Counted from the first letter of the stretch, positions 1 to 7,772 are shown. The stretch is DNA of 14,766 nt from Gryganskiella cystojenkinii (GCA_015852425.1 JAAAIG010000775.1:1-14766); one strand, 5' to 3'. The notes: a model not told the origin generated them from the letters alone. Made by a program: numbers and translations.

Positions 1-17
1 AAAAAAAAAAAAAAAAA
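1..17. repeat. poly-A run at window edge
   Basis: Seventeen consecutive A at the left edge. It lies downstream of the minus-strand F-box gene that ends at 118. From here to 117 there is only AT-rich, T-tract-containing sequence, with no gene seen. Confidence 0.8.
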
Positions 18-117
18 GGCTGCGCATTCCAGTTATATCATTTTCAGGGCACTGACGCTCGAGGAGCTTTCCTTTTTTTTTCTTTTTTCAAGAGTAATAT
101 CTCCAGTCTGGCTTAAA

Positions 118-1827
118 CTAGCAAAGTGTTACCCATCCATCGCTCGGATATCTTTGGGGCGAGCATTGGATCTTGGCCTCTCTAAGCATCATCATCAGTT
201 CATCCTTGGTCTTATCCTCAGGATGCAAAACTGCCTCGACACTTTCCAAGGAAGGCCAATGCTTCACCATCCAATGGATCTCTTCCTCGCTCAAGGAAAG
301 CCATGCATTGATCATCGAGAGCTTGTTCAGGTTTCTCAGGCCTCGAAGGAGGTCCAGTCCAGAGGCCAGGGAAAAATCCAGAGTCAGCCTGTAGTAGGTA
401 TCCATCGTACCCCGCCTCGAGTTCATATGGACATACCCTTGTCGCCTTTCGTTCGTGACCAGGATCTGCAATGCCGTTAAACGACCAAGTTGTGTCATGA
501 TCAACCGACGCTGGTTCATCCTCGCCATGGTTGCAGAGTCTTTGTTTTTAACTTGGTCATCGTCACCATCGTCAGAGTCAACATCGGAGTCAAAGTCGGA
601 TTCCAATGGTGATAGCTCAAACTCCAGAGCCAGATGAGTCAGACCGAGACAGACCCAGGGTCGAGGGTCCCTTAGAAGATCCGCATCTGTCATCGTTGTA
701 GCCGAAAAGACCCTCAGACCTGACAAGGAACACATCATCTCTTGGGCCATGGCCCCGGTGACTTGTTTCGAATCGCGCAAGTTCAAAGTCCGGAGCGCGG
801 CCAAGTTCAGGGGACTGAAGCCTTGGAGGATTGTTTTCCATGATTCAGGACCGAAAGCTCCTTGTTGGAGCGATAAAACCTTGAGGCCGACCCTTGTCCG
901 GGTTCTCAAATATTCGACCAAGTCCTGTTCAACGTAGCTGCAACCGTTCATGGTGAGCGAGATAAGGTTTGGACAAAACGGACCTTGTGGACTGCCGTCA
1001 TTGACACAACTTCTGTTATCCTCTCGAAGAACCGTAGCCAACAACTTCATCGGTGAAGGGTCCACAGTCGGCTTTACATGCATGGGAATTTCCCAGCTCA
1101 GGTCTGTCAGGTCCGGACAGAGTTTCAACCACTGGACCTGATCTTTGTCCTTCACTCCAGCACAAAGATTGATTTTCAGTTCCTGAATCTTGGCAGGTGC
1201 ACATCCTGTCATTGTACTCCAGGGTGATATTGACTGGGTACCTCCGCCATTATTCCTAGTGCTTTCATAAAAATATGTGTAGAGCTCAACGACCCGTACC
1301 TGGGACCAAACTCTCCAACAAGTTGACCAGTTACGCGGTGAGATCATTGCTTGTTTCACCACCAATCGTTCCAGTCTTTCACAGGATCCCACGACGTTCC
1401 AGATCTCGGTGCTGTCGTTCCAAGGGGCGAAATTCAAGTCGAGTTCTTGCAAGGTATCTCGATGACGTTCTATCATGATTTGATCTGGTAGAACACCGGC
1501 ATGGCAACTGAGATTATTATACGCCGAGAGATCCAAGGATTTCAAGGAGGTACAGAAAAGTTTGTTTCTAAAGCCCTTTGCCACGACTTGGTAGTCGCAA
1601 CAATGTCGATGGATCCAACCGGCGTTCTGGATCACTAGCTCGACTGGAGGAATGGTTGTGAAGGGAGAAGATGAAGAGTAATCCGCTCGTACGTTGATGT
1701 CTTGCCAGATCAACGGATCAAAAGTCGCTTGCCAGTCCTTTGAGACCCGGGCACAGACCGTGAGAGAGTGTCGAGAGAGGTATTGAGCGATATGCAGTCT
1801 GATCTCAGGGAGGCCGAAGGGATGCAT
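118..1827 (-). CDS. F-box/leucine-rich-repeat protein, paralog 1 (569 aa, single exon)
   Basis: Predicted substrate receptor of an SCF-type ubiquitin ligase. The F-box would bind Skp1 and the LRR region would bind a target, which cannot be named from sequence. The N-terminus (about residues 5-46) has the F-box pattern LPEI..HIAQYL, then CARVSKDW and a conserved W in LIWQDINV. After it come irregular leucine repeats of the type L..L.L....L up to the C-terminus, for example around residues 93-103, 125-132, 236-245, 314-320 and 342-352. An acidic low-complexity insert (Asp/Ser-rich, about residues 409-430) interrupts the repeats. The frame is open from ATG to TAG with no intron needed, and the start lies just before the F-box as expected. 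It is clearly paralogous to the gene at 2477-4360, sharing for example the DPR.WVCLGL motif. The assignment as F-box/LRR is firm; the target and pathway are unknown. Confidence 0.85.
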   Translation of the reverse strand: MHPFGLPEIRLHIAQYLSRHSLTVCARVSKDWQATFDPLIWQDINVRADYSSSSPFTTIPPVELVIQNAGWIHRHCCDYQVVAKGFRNKLFCTSLKSLDLSAYNNLSCHAGVLPDQIMIERHRDTLQELDLNFAPWNDSTEIWNVVGSCERLERLVVKQAMISPRNWSTCWRVWSQVRVVELYTYFYESTRNNGGGTQSISPWSTMTGCAPAKIQELKINLCAGVKDKDQVQWLKLCPDLTDLSWEIPMHVKPTVDPSPMKLLATVLREDNRSCVNDGSPQGPFCPNLISLTMNGCSYVEQDLVEYLRTRTRVGLKVLSLQQGAFGPESWKTILQGFSPLNLAALRTLNLRDSKQVTGAMAQEMMCSLSGLRVFSATTMTDADLLRDPRPWVCLGLTHLALEFELSPLESDFDSDVDSDDGDDDQVKNKDSATMARMNQRRLIMTQLGRLTALQILVTNERRQGYVHMNSRRGTMDTYYRLTLDFSLASGLDLLRGLRNLNKLSMINAWLSLSEEEIHWMVKHWPSLESVEAVLHPEDKTKDELMMMLREAKIQCSPQRYPSDGWVTLC

Positions 1828-2115
1828 TTGTTTTGTGTTTGAGATATGTGAAGCATTGGAAGGGAAGTAAAAGAGTGGTATGACTCGTGGTTTTCTCAGT
1901 TGACGCGAGACGGACGCGCTCCTACTTGTAATTATGCATGAACAGATAATGGAGGGATAAGAATTTTTTATGAATACCAGAAGACCGAAGGAAAGGTCTA
2001 TCTACGCGGGAGGGCAATACCAAGAGATAGGAACGTATTACTCGTTACGCTACCACTGTGCCTACTCGTGTCTTTCTCTGCTGTATCAAGGTTAGTTTTG
2101 TGTATAGTGACTTAC
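1828..2115. other. Intergenic: 5' flank of F-box paralog 1
   Basis: Upstream region of the minus-strand F-box gene. On the minus strand, the roughly 60 bases before the ATG are pyrimidine-rich and then A/C-rich (ending in AAACACAAAACAA), a normal fungal leader. It also covers the place where the missing remainder of the carrier-like gene at 2116-2333 should be. I see no carrier exon on the minus strand here. Confidence 0.5.
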
Positions 2116-2333
2116 TCTTCTCCGGTACCGCCACGGAAGATCGAGGCGGAGACGCCGCCGCCGACAAAGTCTTTGGCGAAGGCGACGGGGTCGGCGAGGT
2201 GAGCACGGGCGGTTGGGTTGGTCATGGCGGAAGTGGGGGTAGGGCTGGTAGTAGTAGTGGTCTGGTTGGGATCCGCCAGGTTTGGGGCAGTGACCAATGC
2301 AACGGATGCGATGATATCGACAGGAGCAGACAT
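2116..2333 (-). pseudogene. Probable 5' exon fragment of an ADP/ATP carrier gene
   Basis: A minus-strand ATG at 2333 opens a frame of 72 codons plus 2 bases, up to a consensus splice donor (GTAAGT) at 2115-2110. A variable Thr/Pro-rich N-terminus is followed by DPVAFAKDFVGGGVSASI. This matches the start of the first transmembrane helix of mitochondrial ADP/ATP carriers, where KDF..GGVSAA followed by SKT is typical. After SASI the match breaks: FRGGTGEE replaces the expected Lys-Thr and Pro-Ile-Glu-Arg segment, and no later carrier exon follows within the 290 bases before the next gene. Codons end mostly in C, unlike the F-box neighbours, as expected for a highly expressed gene. The leader (2334-2453) is CT-rich. 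I read it as a duplicated or stranded 5' piece of a carrier gene. A short unrelated secreted or hypothetical protein is the alternative. Confidence 0.42.
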
Positions 2334-2476
2334 CACAATAGTCGAGGAACGAGAGTAAAAGTGGGATGTGGGAAGGAAAGTAGGGTATTGGAAGGATAAG
2401 AACGAAATGATGTAAACGACAAAGAGAGATGAGAGCAAAAAGTGCACTGCCACAACAACAGCTTGCGGGGGCTCTT

Positions 2477-4360
2477 TTAATCATCATTTCGGTCCCTTGA
2501 CTCTCGACAGACTATGCGAAATGCGCGGAAAATATACATCAGCCTGTTATGCACACTCTGGTCCCGATTCGCTGTGCACTCGAGCACCCTCAAGGACGAC
2601 CAATGCTGCAAGATCCACAGGGCTTCGGATCCGTGCCAGTCCAGTGTTGCCCTGACCATTGACAGCTTTCGAAGATGGACCCACGAACTCAAGAGATCCA
2701 ATCCCGAGGGCAAGGGCACAGAGATATAAGGCCAGGAGGGCGGTGTCCGAGTGGTGCCCACCAGTCCAAGATTCAATGTCCTAAAGCCTGGTAAAGGTGC
2801 GGTCTCGTTCGTCACGAAAACCTCGAGTCGGGTCAAATTGGCTAGTCGAGACAGGATCATCGTCTGTGAATCGTCCTCGTTTGGTGAGGGTGGTGGCGGT
2901 GGGGGCGGCGGCGGTGGCGAGGTCGAGAGCAAAGGCAGAGGCAACAGAGATCCGGCCAATGGATACACACTCGAGACTGGGGAGGTGGACGGTACCGAAG
3001 AGTAAAGTTCAATATCGAGGACAAGACGTCTCAAACCAAGACAGACCCAGGATCGAGGATCCTCTCGAATGTCCAGATCCGTCAATCTTGGCGCCGACAA
3101 CGCTCTTAGATACGGCAAGGAACACAACATGTCTTGAACCATCGCCCCAGTCACAGACTTGCATCCTCGAAGGTTCAAGGACTCGAGTGTCCCGAGATGA
3201 TGATCACCTGAGCGAAGGATGCGCCATGCAGTCTGTCCAAATTGTCCGTTCTCGACCGAGAGTTTTACAAGACCAATATTCGATCGCGCCTGCAAAAACT
3301 CTGTCAGATCCTGTTTCTTGAAGACACAGTTGTCCATGGTTAGCGAGGCAAGTTTCGGACAAAAGAGAGTGCTGTCATCTCCATCGCTTGTACTGTTCGT
3401 TCCTCCTCTGTCCTTTTTTTTGTCTTCGTCTCGGTCTCCGATGTTCCCCTTGAGATGCAGGGCCAAGAGCCTCATCGGTGAGATCCCTCCTCCTCGGGTT
3501 AGATCACAGGCGGAGGGTTTCCAATGGAGTGCGATCAGATCCGGACAGAGCTTTAACCATCCCATCAGATCCCAAACGGTCATGCCGCTACATAAACTGA
3601 ACGTCAGTTCTTGAATCATGGTTGGGCAGCAACCTTGAAAGGTTCTCCTGGGAACATTCGTTGTCGTGGGGTCAAATCCTCGTGTGAAAGTGGGATCGAA
3701 ATACGCCGTGAGATCCAACACTCGGAGCCTTGACCAGATCTTCCAGCAGTTGACCCAATCCTTGTGTTCAACAACCGCATCATGGACCGTCATGCGCGTC
3801 AGCCGAGGAAAGTAACCACCACTGTCCTCGTCGTCCTCTTCTCTCCAGTTATGGTCCTCATCGCCATAACGACCAAGAGCTAAGGTCTCCCAAATCTTTG
3901 AACCATCCACGAAGGGCAAAAAAATGATCGAAAGGCTTCGAAGTGTCCGTCGATGCCGAGCGATCATAGAGGCTTCCCAGTGGAAAGTGTCGTTGGTTCC
4001 GTTGCCGACGCCGCTTGGGTCCTTGGCCGCGACCTTAGTCGCAACTTGGAGACTTAGGGACTTCAGGTTACGACAATACAGTTGATCTTGCAGAGCTTGC
4101 AGAAATATACCACGCTGGCAGACCAAGTATTCGATATGACCAGCGTGTTCCAAAAGTTTGTCCAGGGACGGGGTCGTGGTCATCGTGGCGCCAAATCCTT
4201 CCTGTCGATCCGTTCGAACAGTGATCTCGCGCCACCGAAAAGGCTCAAAGGTCCTGTACCAATCCCGAGAGACTGCGAGACAACGTTTGAGGTCCGGTTT
4301 GCGTACATACTGGGCAACACAGCACCGAATTTCAACAATTTCCATCGCATGTGCCTGCAT
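2477..4360 (-). CDS. F-box/leucine-rich-repeat protein, paralog 2 (627 aa, single exon)
   Basis: Second F-box/LRR protein, expected to act as an SCF ubiquitin-ligase receptor. The F-box spans about residues 6-48 (VEIRCCVAQYV, LAVSRDW, FRWREITV), in register with paralog 1. LRR-like segments follow to the C-terminus, for example LKSLSL, LRVLDL, LVKLSV, LESLNL and LRKLSM. Shared landmarks with paralog 1 include CWK/RIWS.LRV, a GCCP/GCAP..IQEL stretch, WLKLCPDL, LTM..C and DPRSWVCLGL. A run of ten prolines (about residues 482-491), encoded by a G-rich tract on the plus strand at about 2888-2920, sits where paralog 1 has its acidic insert. The start could be the ATG at 4360 or the one at 4345; the second aligns more closely with the F-box. 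The frame is intact and no intron is needed. The target is unknown. Confidence 0.85.
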   Translation of the reverse strand: MQAHAMEIVEIRCCVAQYVRKPDLKRCLAVSRDWYRTFEPFRWREITVRTDRQEGFGATMTTTPSLDKLLEHAGHIEYLVCQRGIFLQALQDQLYCRNLKSLSLQVATKVAAKDPSGVGNGTNDTFHWEASMIARHRRTLRSLSIIFLPFVDGSKIWETLALGRYGDEDHNWREEDDEDSGGYFPRLTRMTVHDAVVEHKDWVNCWKIWSRLRVLDLTAYFDPTFTRGFDPTTTNVPRRTFQGCCPTMIQELTFSLCSGMTVWDLMGWLKLCPDLIALHWKPSACDLTRGGGISPMRLLALHLKGNIGDRDEDKKKDRGGTNSTSDGDDSTLFCPKLASLTMDNCVFKKQDLTEFLQARSNIGLVKLSVENGQFGQTAWRILRSGDHHLGTLESLNLRGCKSVTGAMVQDMLCSLPYLRALSAPRLTDLDIREDPRSWVCLGLRRLVLDIELYSSVPSTSPVSSVYPLAGSLLPLPLLSTSPPPPPPPPPPSPNEDDSQTMILSRLANLTRLEVFVTNETAPLPGFRTLNLGLVGTTRTPPSWPYISVPLPSGLDLLSSWVHLRKLSMVRATLDWHGSEALWILQHWSSLRVLECTANRDQSVHNRLMYIFRAFRIVCRESRDRNDD

Positions 4361-4633
4361 TGGAGAGGAGGAGGGAACGAATCGAGAAATGGCAAGGAAG
4401 AGGAGGAGGCGCGGGTATTGATGATGCTCTGTAAATGGAAAGAGAGATGAGAAGAATAAAAAATGACATCAACAAGACTCGACATTCTATTATTTGTGCA
4501 CCGCCACACCACAACGGCAAACACCCACCAAAGGGGGTCGTTCCAGACCTGACCGGATTCCAAAGGGCCATTCGTACTGGACATCTTTTTAAAACGTACA
4601 CCCGTACCAGGACCGCTGTGGAGCAGCAGGTCA
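4361..4633. other. Intergenic: 5' flank of F-box paralog 2
   Basis: Region between the minus-strand F-box start and the plus-strand repeated block at 4634. I see no convincing gene. The short open frames here, on either strand, resemble no family and overlap each other. It should contain the promoter of the minus-strand gene, but no sharp TATA or CCAAT motif stands out. Confidence 0.4.
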
Positions 4634-4718
4634 TGTCTTGTTTTTCTGTATTAGTGAACTTGGCGTATCAAACACTAAAGCTCGACTTCTTCATAGACGA
4701 CCTGACAGTTGTCACTCG
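4634..4718 (+). repeat. Direct repeat A, left copy
   Basis: This block matches 7911-7998 closely in the same orientation. Both contain TCTTGTTTTTCTGTATTAGT, then GAAC, a diverged stretch, CTCGACTTCTTCATAGACG, and CCTGACAG followed by CACT. The right copy lies just beyond the 3' end of the coiled-coil gene, so this left copy is probably the 3' flank of a lost upstream member of the same tandem array. Confidence 0.8.
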
Positions 4719-4742
4719 CTACTTCATAAGCTTGTCACCACT

Positions 4743-4785
4743 GTGGTACAGAAGCGTGACTGATGGTGGTACAGAAGTGACTCAA
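4743..4785 (+). repeat. Imperfect tandem repeat, two units of about 23 bp
   Basis: GTGGTACAGAAG followed by GTGACT occurs twice in succession, with one extra base in the first unit. It lies about 170-200 bp upstream of the copy 1 start codon and could be a duplicated regulatory element or simple slippage. Confidence 0.6.
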
Positions 4786-4794
4786 GATGGCAGC

Positions 4795-4803
4795 ACATAA
4801 AAG
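4795..4803 (+). promoter_or_regulatory. TATA-like element upstream of duplicated-family copy 1
   Basis: ACATAAAAGG is the only good TATA-like string between the tandem repeat and the ATG at 4950. It is followed by a long CT-rich stretch (about 4815-4945) typical of fungal leaders. Placement about 150 bp before the ATG is plausible, but there is no direct evidence of use. Confidence 0.35.
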
Positions 4804-4949
4804 GACACAGCACTTTACGTCTACCAACCTCACTCTTCCCTCCTCACTCACATCCAACCCTTTCAACATCCCAACCCAATATCACTCCTGCCTCCTTAGT
4901 GTTGCCTCCTCTTGCCTCGCTCCTGGCTTCAACACATCCTCTTCCAAGA

Positions 4950-5364
4950 ATGGCAAAGTTTACAGTTGAGGGAAAGACGATCAGCCTGGACGTGGTGCCT
5001 TCTGGACAGTACGTCTGTCGTTGTGGAGCACTTGCGCTCAAAAGGAACATGCACAGACATCTGTCGAGTGCGACGTCTTTCTGGTGAGTTGAATCATTTC
5101 TGCATGCTTTGGTACTCTTCCCTTTGCTCTTTTTCTAAGCGTGGTCATTCATGAAAACCATACAAATATGTTCTAGAAACCACCAACGAGCGGTGAGCCG
5201 TTCGTGTTCGGGGCCGGTTATATAAAGGACTTCATCGCTTCCTCCCCCCCCCCCCCCCCCTCCTCCAAGATCCAGACTCAGGCATTATATTCGAAACGAG
5301 ACTGCAACTCACAGTCATTGACAATCTCATCACCTTGGCCATGGCGAATGTAAAAGCCGCATAG
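4950..5364 (+). pseudogene. Unknown tandem family, copy 1: intact exon 1, truncated exon 2
   Basis: I do not recognise this family. Exon 1 (4950-5083) begins ATGGCAAAG after CCAAG and encodes 44 residues plus two bases. It has closely spaced Cys/His residues (C23-x-C25, H35-x-H37) that might bind a metal. A 93-nt intron with GTGAGT and TTCTAG ends follows (5084-5176). Exon 2 starts at 5177 and contains FVFGAG then DFIASS, as in copy 2. A 17-C run at 5244-5260 then shifts the frame. In the shifted frame the shared DPDSG..FETRLQL segment is readable, and homology stops near 5350, just before a TAG at 5362-5364. Exon 1 is also one base shorter than that of copy 2 (134 versus 135), so normal splicing gives a TGA at the junction. 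The coiled-coil body is absent. This looks like a decayed duplicate, though the promoter and intron signals survive. Confidence 0.6.
5244..5260 (+). repeat. Homopolymer of 17 C inside copy 1 exon 2
   Basis: The equivalent site in copy 2 reads CCTCGCCCCCTCTCC, so the long C run is specific to copy 1. A net change of +1 or -2 bases would put the two flanking segments back in one frame. The exact length may be uncertain in the assembly. Confidence 0.85.
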
Positions 5365-6019
5365 CTACTGTCACAGACCCACCCTCCAACCCTGTCAAAG
5401 GGGTTGACTGAGAGAGGATCTTTAATCTTTTCAGGATTCCAGCTGATCAACAGATATTCTTCTTCTTCCATGCTGTTTGCTTTTCCCACTCCTTGTATCC
5501 TCGAGTTGTTGATCGTTTGCAAACACCACGCTTTTGTCTCCGCTTGTCCAACCGCCTACCCATTGCCGTCATTACACCAGAATATTTTGGTCCCCTACCC
5601 CCTCCCCCCAAGTTGTCTCACGCGCTGTCACAAACGCTAATCTCTTGTTCTAGTTCGTTTCTACCTCGGCTCTTTAACCGCTCCGCTCTTGCTTAACTGA
5701 CTGCTTCGCTCTTTAACTACTTTGATTCTTCCTCTGCTTTACCTTTTCCTTCTTGTGTAAGCCCTCCTTCCCCCACCCTTCGTTTAGTTTTCCACCGGGT
5801 AACATGAATAAGTCCCACTTGGCACCTTGAACACTGTCCACAGCCTTGAACATCCTTTCCTCACAGCACACTCCATCTTTGGCCGTTGTCTTCGCCTGGA
5901 AGGTCATTCTTGCCTTGCCAAAGTCGGAATTCGTGACAGCTACACTCGCTTCTGCCTTCTTACTCTTGCCGCCTCCTATTGTCTTTTGGTCGTCCTCACA
6001 TACACCTACACTTCCAAGA
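5365..6019. other. Spacer between duplicated copies
   Basis: No convincing plus-strand gene. The last 140 bases resemble, weakly, the CT-rich leader of copy 1 and end in the same CTTCCAAGAATG context. A minus-strand frame stays open from 6168 to 5713. Its part between about 5945 and 5780 has a protein-like composition (FGKARMTFQAKTTAKDG, then AVDSVQGAKWDLF), but I cannot assign it to a family. Its N-terminal third is only the antisense of copy 2 exon 1. Confidence 0.4.
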
Positions 6020-6154
6020 ATGCCAAATTTCACTGTGGACTGAAAGACCATAAACATGGACGTTTTACCTTCCGGCCAATGCGCCTGTCCCTGCGGAGCA
6101 CTTGTGCTCAAAAAGAATATACACTGACACCTGTCGACCTGCAACATTTTTCTG
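6020..6154 (+). pseudogene. Unknown tandem family, copy 2: broken exon 1
   Basis: This is homologous to 4950-5083 over its whole length, with the same ATG context and the same donor (GTGAGT at 6155), 45 codons, ending in phase 0. Two in-frame TGA codons, at codon 8 (6041-6043) and codon 36 (6125-6127), stand where copy 1 has Gly (GGA) and Arg (AGA). Each is one substitution away. The Cys pair at codons 23 and 25 and the His at 35 and 37 are kept, and an extra Cys occurs near the end. The intron 6155-6247 has the same length (93 nt) and the same TTCTAG end as in copy 1. Confidence 0.65.
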
Positions 6155-6247
6155 GTGAGTTGGATCATTTGTGCATGCTTTCATGCTCTTCCGTTTGCTC
6201 TTTTTCTAATTGTGGTCATTCATGAACACCAAACAAATATGTTCTAG

Positions 6248-6670
6248 AAGCTTGTATTTGTCATGGACAGACAGGTTTAAGTATGATGTGTGAAATGTAT
6301 TAGGATATCAATGGGAACAGGGAGTGGGAAAGGAACTAGGCTAGGTAAGTAAGTTATTGCAGGGTTGCACTCTCTGGTATTTACAGGAAAGTCTGGTGAA
6401 CGATCAGATCCGGAGAAGACCAAACAGGGGCAAGATCGTGGCAAACCGTGCCAAGAACGAACACTCGTGCTAACCCTTGTAAAAGACCCTGAACAAGGTG
6501 GTCTTGAGAAGAAGTATTCCGAAAAAGGATGAGTCAGACTTGACAGTTGATCAACAACAAAGACAAAGGTGGAAGCGAGTCCGAGATGGAGAGAAATGAA
6601 CAAGGGCAAGAGAAGGACCGATCATGGTTTGGAAGACACAAGCACGATTGAGAGACAATGCTAATCCTAG
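6248..6670 (+). other. About 410-bp segment unique to copy 2 at the exon 2 junction
   Basis: In copy 1 only 14 bases separate the intron end (TTCTAG) from the GCGG that begins the shared exon 2 sequence. In copy 2 the same interval is 423 bases. The extra DNA has CTAG immediately before it (6244-6247) and at its right end (6667-6670). I see no transposase, long terminal inverted repeats or tRNA-like sequence. It is either an insertion in copy 2 or a deletion in copy 1. It contains the ATG at 6624 that now opens the downstream frame. Confidence 0.55.
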
Positions 6671-7772
6671 GCGGTTCGTTACAGTATTCGGGGCCGGCCA
6701 CAGAATGGACTTCACCGCCTCCTCGCCCCCTCTCCAAGATCCAGACTCGGGAATGATATTCGAAACGAGACTGCAACTCGCGGTCATTGAAAACCTTATC
6801 GCCACGGCCATGGCGAATTTGACAAAGTACATGGATGGCCAAAAGGCAAGACTCGAGAAGAAGCGAGAGGTGGTCGAGGGGATGGAGGCCAAATTGCAGG
6901 AGCGGAGAAAAGCTCTAGGTGAGTTGCGGTTGGCAACCAAGAAGGCCAACGAGTTGGACCAAGAGCTGGGGCATGCCTCGGAGCGTGTCCGCGTTCTGGC
7001 CGGACAGGCACGAGACCTCGGACTGGCCGCTGAAGAAGCAACGCGGATTTACGTAATCATACAAGCTGAAGAAGCCAAGGTTCCGTGTGTAAGTGTGCAC
7101 AGATATGAACAACACGGTCTTTTTCGTGTCTGCACACGCGCCCTGCCATGACTATAACGACGGGGTAATGCCCCTTCATATGGGCTTCCAAAACAAGATC
7201 TACAAGCTGGATTGTGTTGCGATGATGGCGGGTACACTTTATTCCTCAGCAAGGTATTTGGAGAGCACGGACGCGCTTCAGTACGAGAACTTTTGCTATC
7301 CAACCCGCAAGATTCGTGGAATTGCGCTGATTGTGGAAGAGATAGCCTACAATGAGATCTTCAGGAGCTTCCGTTGTCGAATCGAGATCTATTTCGGGGA
7401 GATGCAGTCGACTTTCACCAAGTTCAGTCACACAGTTGTGACCAAGGTAGCAGAGAAAGAGACATTTGGTGTTCATACAAGCTGGCATGTCTCCCAATGA
7501 ACATGAGAAGGCTAGTTGCACTCAGGAATACCCTCGCTGAGCAACATGACATGTTGTGGCTTCAGGACGGCTTTGATTACCTGAGCAAGAAAGAGCAAGA
7601 GACCATGTACACTCTTCCGAACATCAAAGTCAAGCTGTCCCAGTGCAAAGATTTGCTTACCACACGGAAAGCTTTCTTCGACATGGCTATCTCCCCTCAC
7701 ACACTAGCTGCTGCTGATGACATTGTATCCGGGGACGATGACAAAGAGAACAAAGTGGAAAAGGGTAGTTGA
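6624..7772 (+). CDS. Unknown tandem family, copy 2: coiled-coil body, probably 5'-broken gene
   Basis: Function unknown. From the ATG at 6624 (or 6706) the frame encodes FGAG..MDF, a DPDSGMIFETRLQL segment shared with copy 1, and then about 90 residues of charged heptad-like sequence (KARLEKKREVVEGMEAKL onwards), a strong coiled-coil candidate. A donor GTGT|GTAAGT closes this exon at 7088. Phase then requires an acceptor at 7197 or 7206, after which the frame runs through YLESTDALQYENF, IEIYFGEM and VVTKVAEKETF. That frame stops at 7500, while the next downstream frame (RNTLAEQHDM, DYLSKKEQETMYTLP, KDLLTTRKAFFDM, ending KEN..EKGS) is offset by one base and ends at the TGA at 7770-7772. I found no well-formed intron that joins these two in phase, so a one-base deletion near 7485-7500 is likely. 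The original N-terminal exon is lost to stops. It may still make a protein from an internal start, but a pseudogene is as likely. Confidence 0.5.

Noticed and set aside
2058..2399. Plus-strand Gly-rich open frame
   Set aside because: It is antisense to the carrier-like exon and its leader. The composition reflects the C-ending codons of the minus strand.
6041..6127. TGA readthrough as selenocysteine in copy 2 exon 1
   Set aside because: No selenocysteine insertion element is visible, the paralog has Gly and Arg at these codons, and fungi mostly lack this machinery.
7089..7102. A 14-nt intron GTAAGT...ACAG in copy 2
   Set aside because: Far too short for a spliceosomal intron. An acceptor at 7197 or 7206 keeps phase with a normal length.
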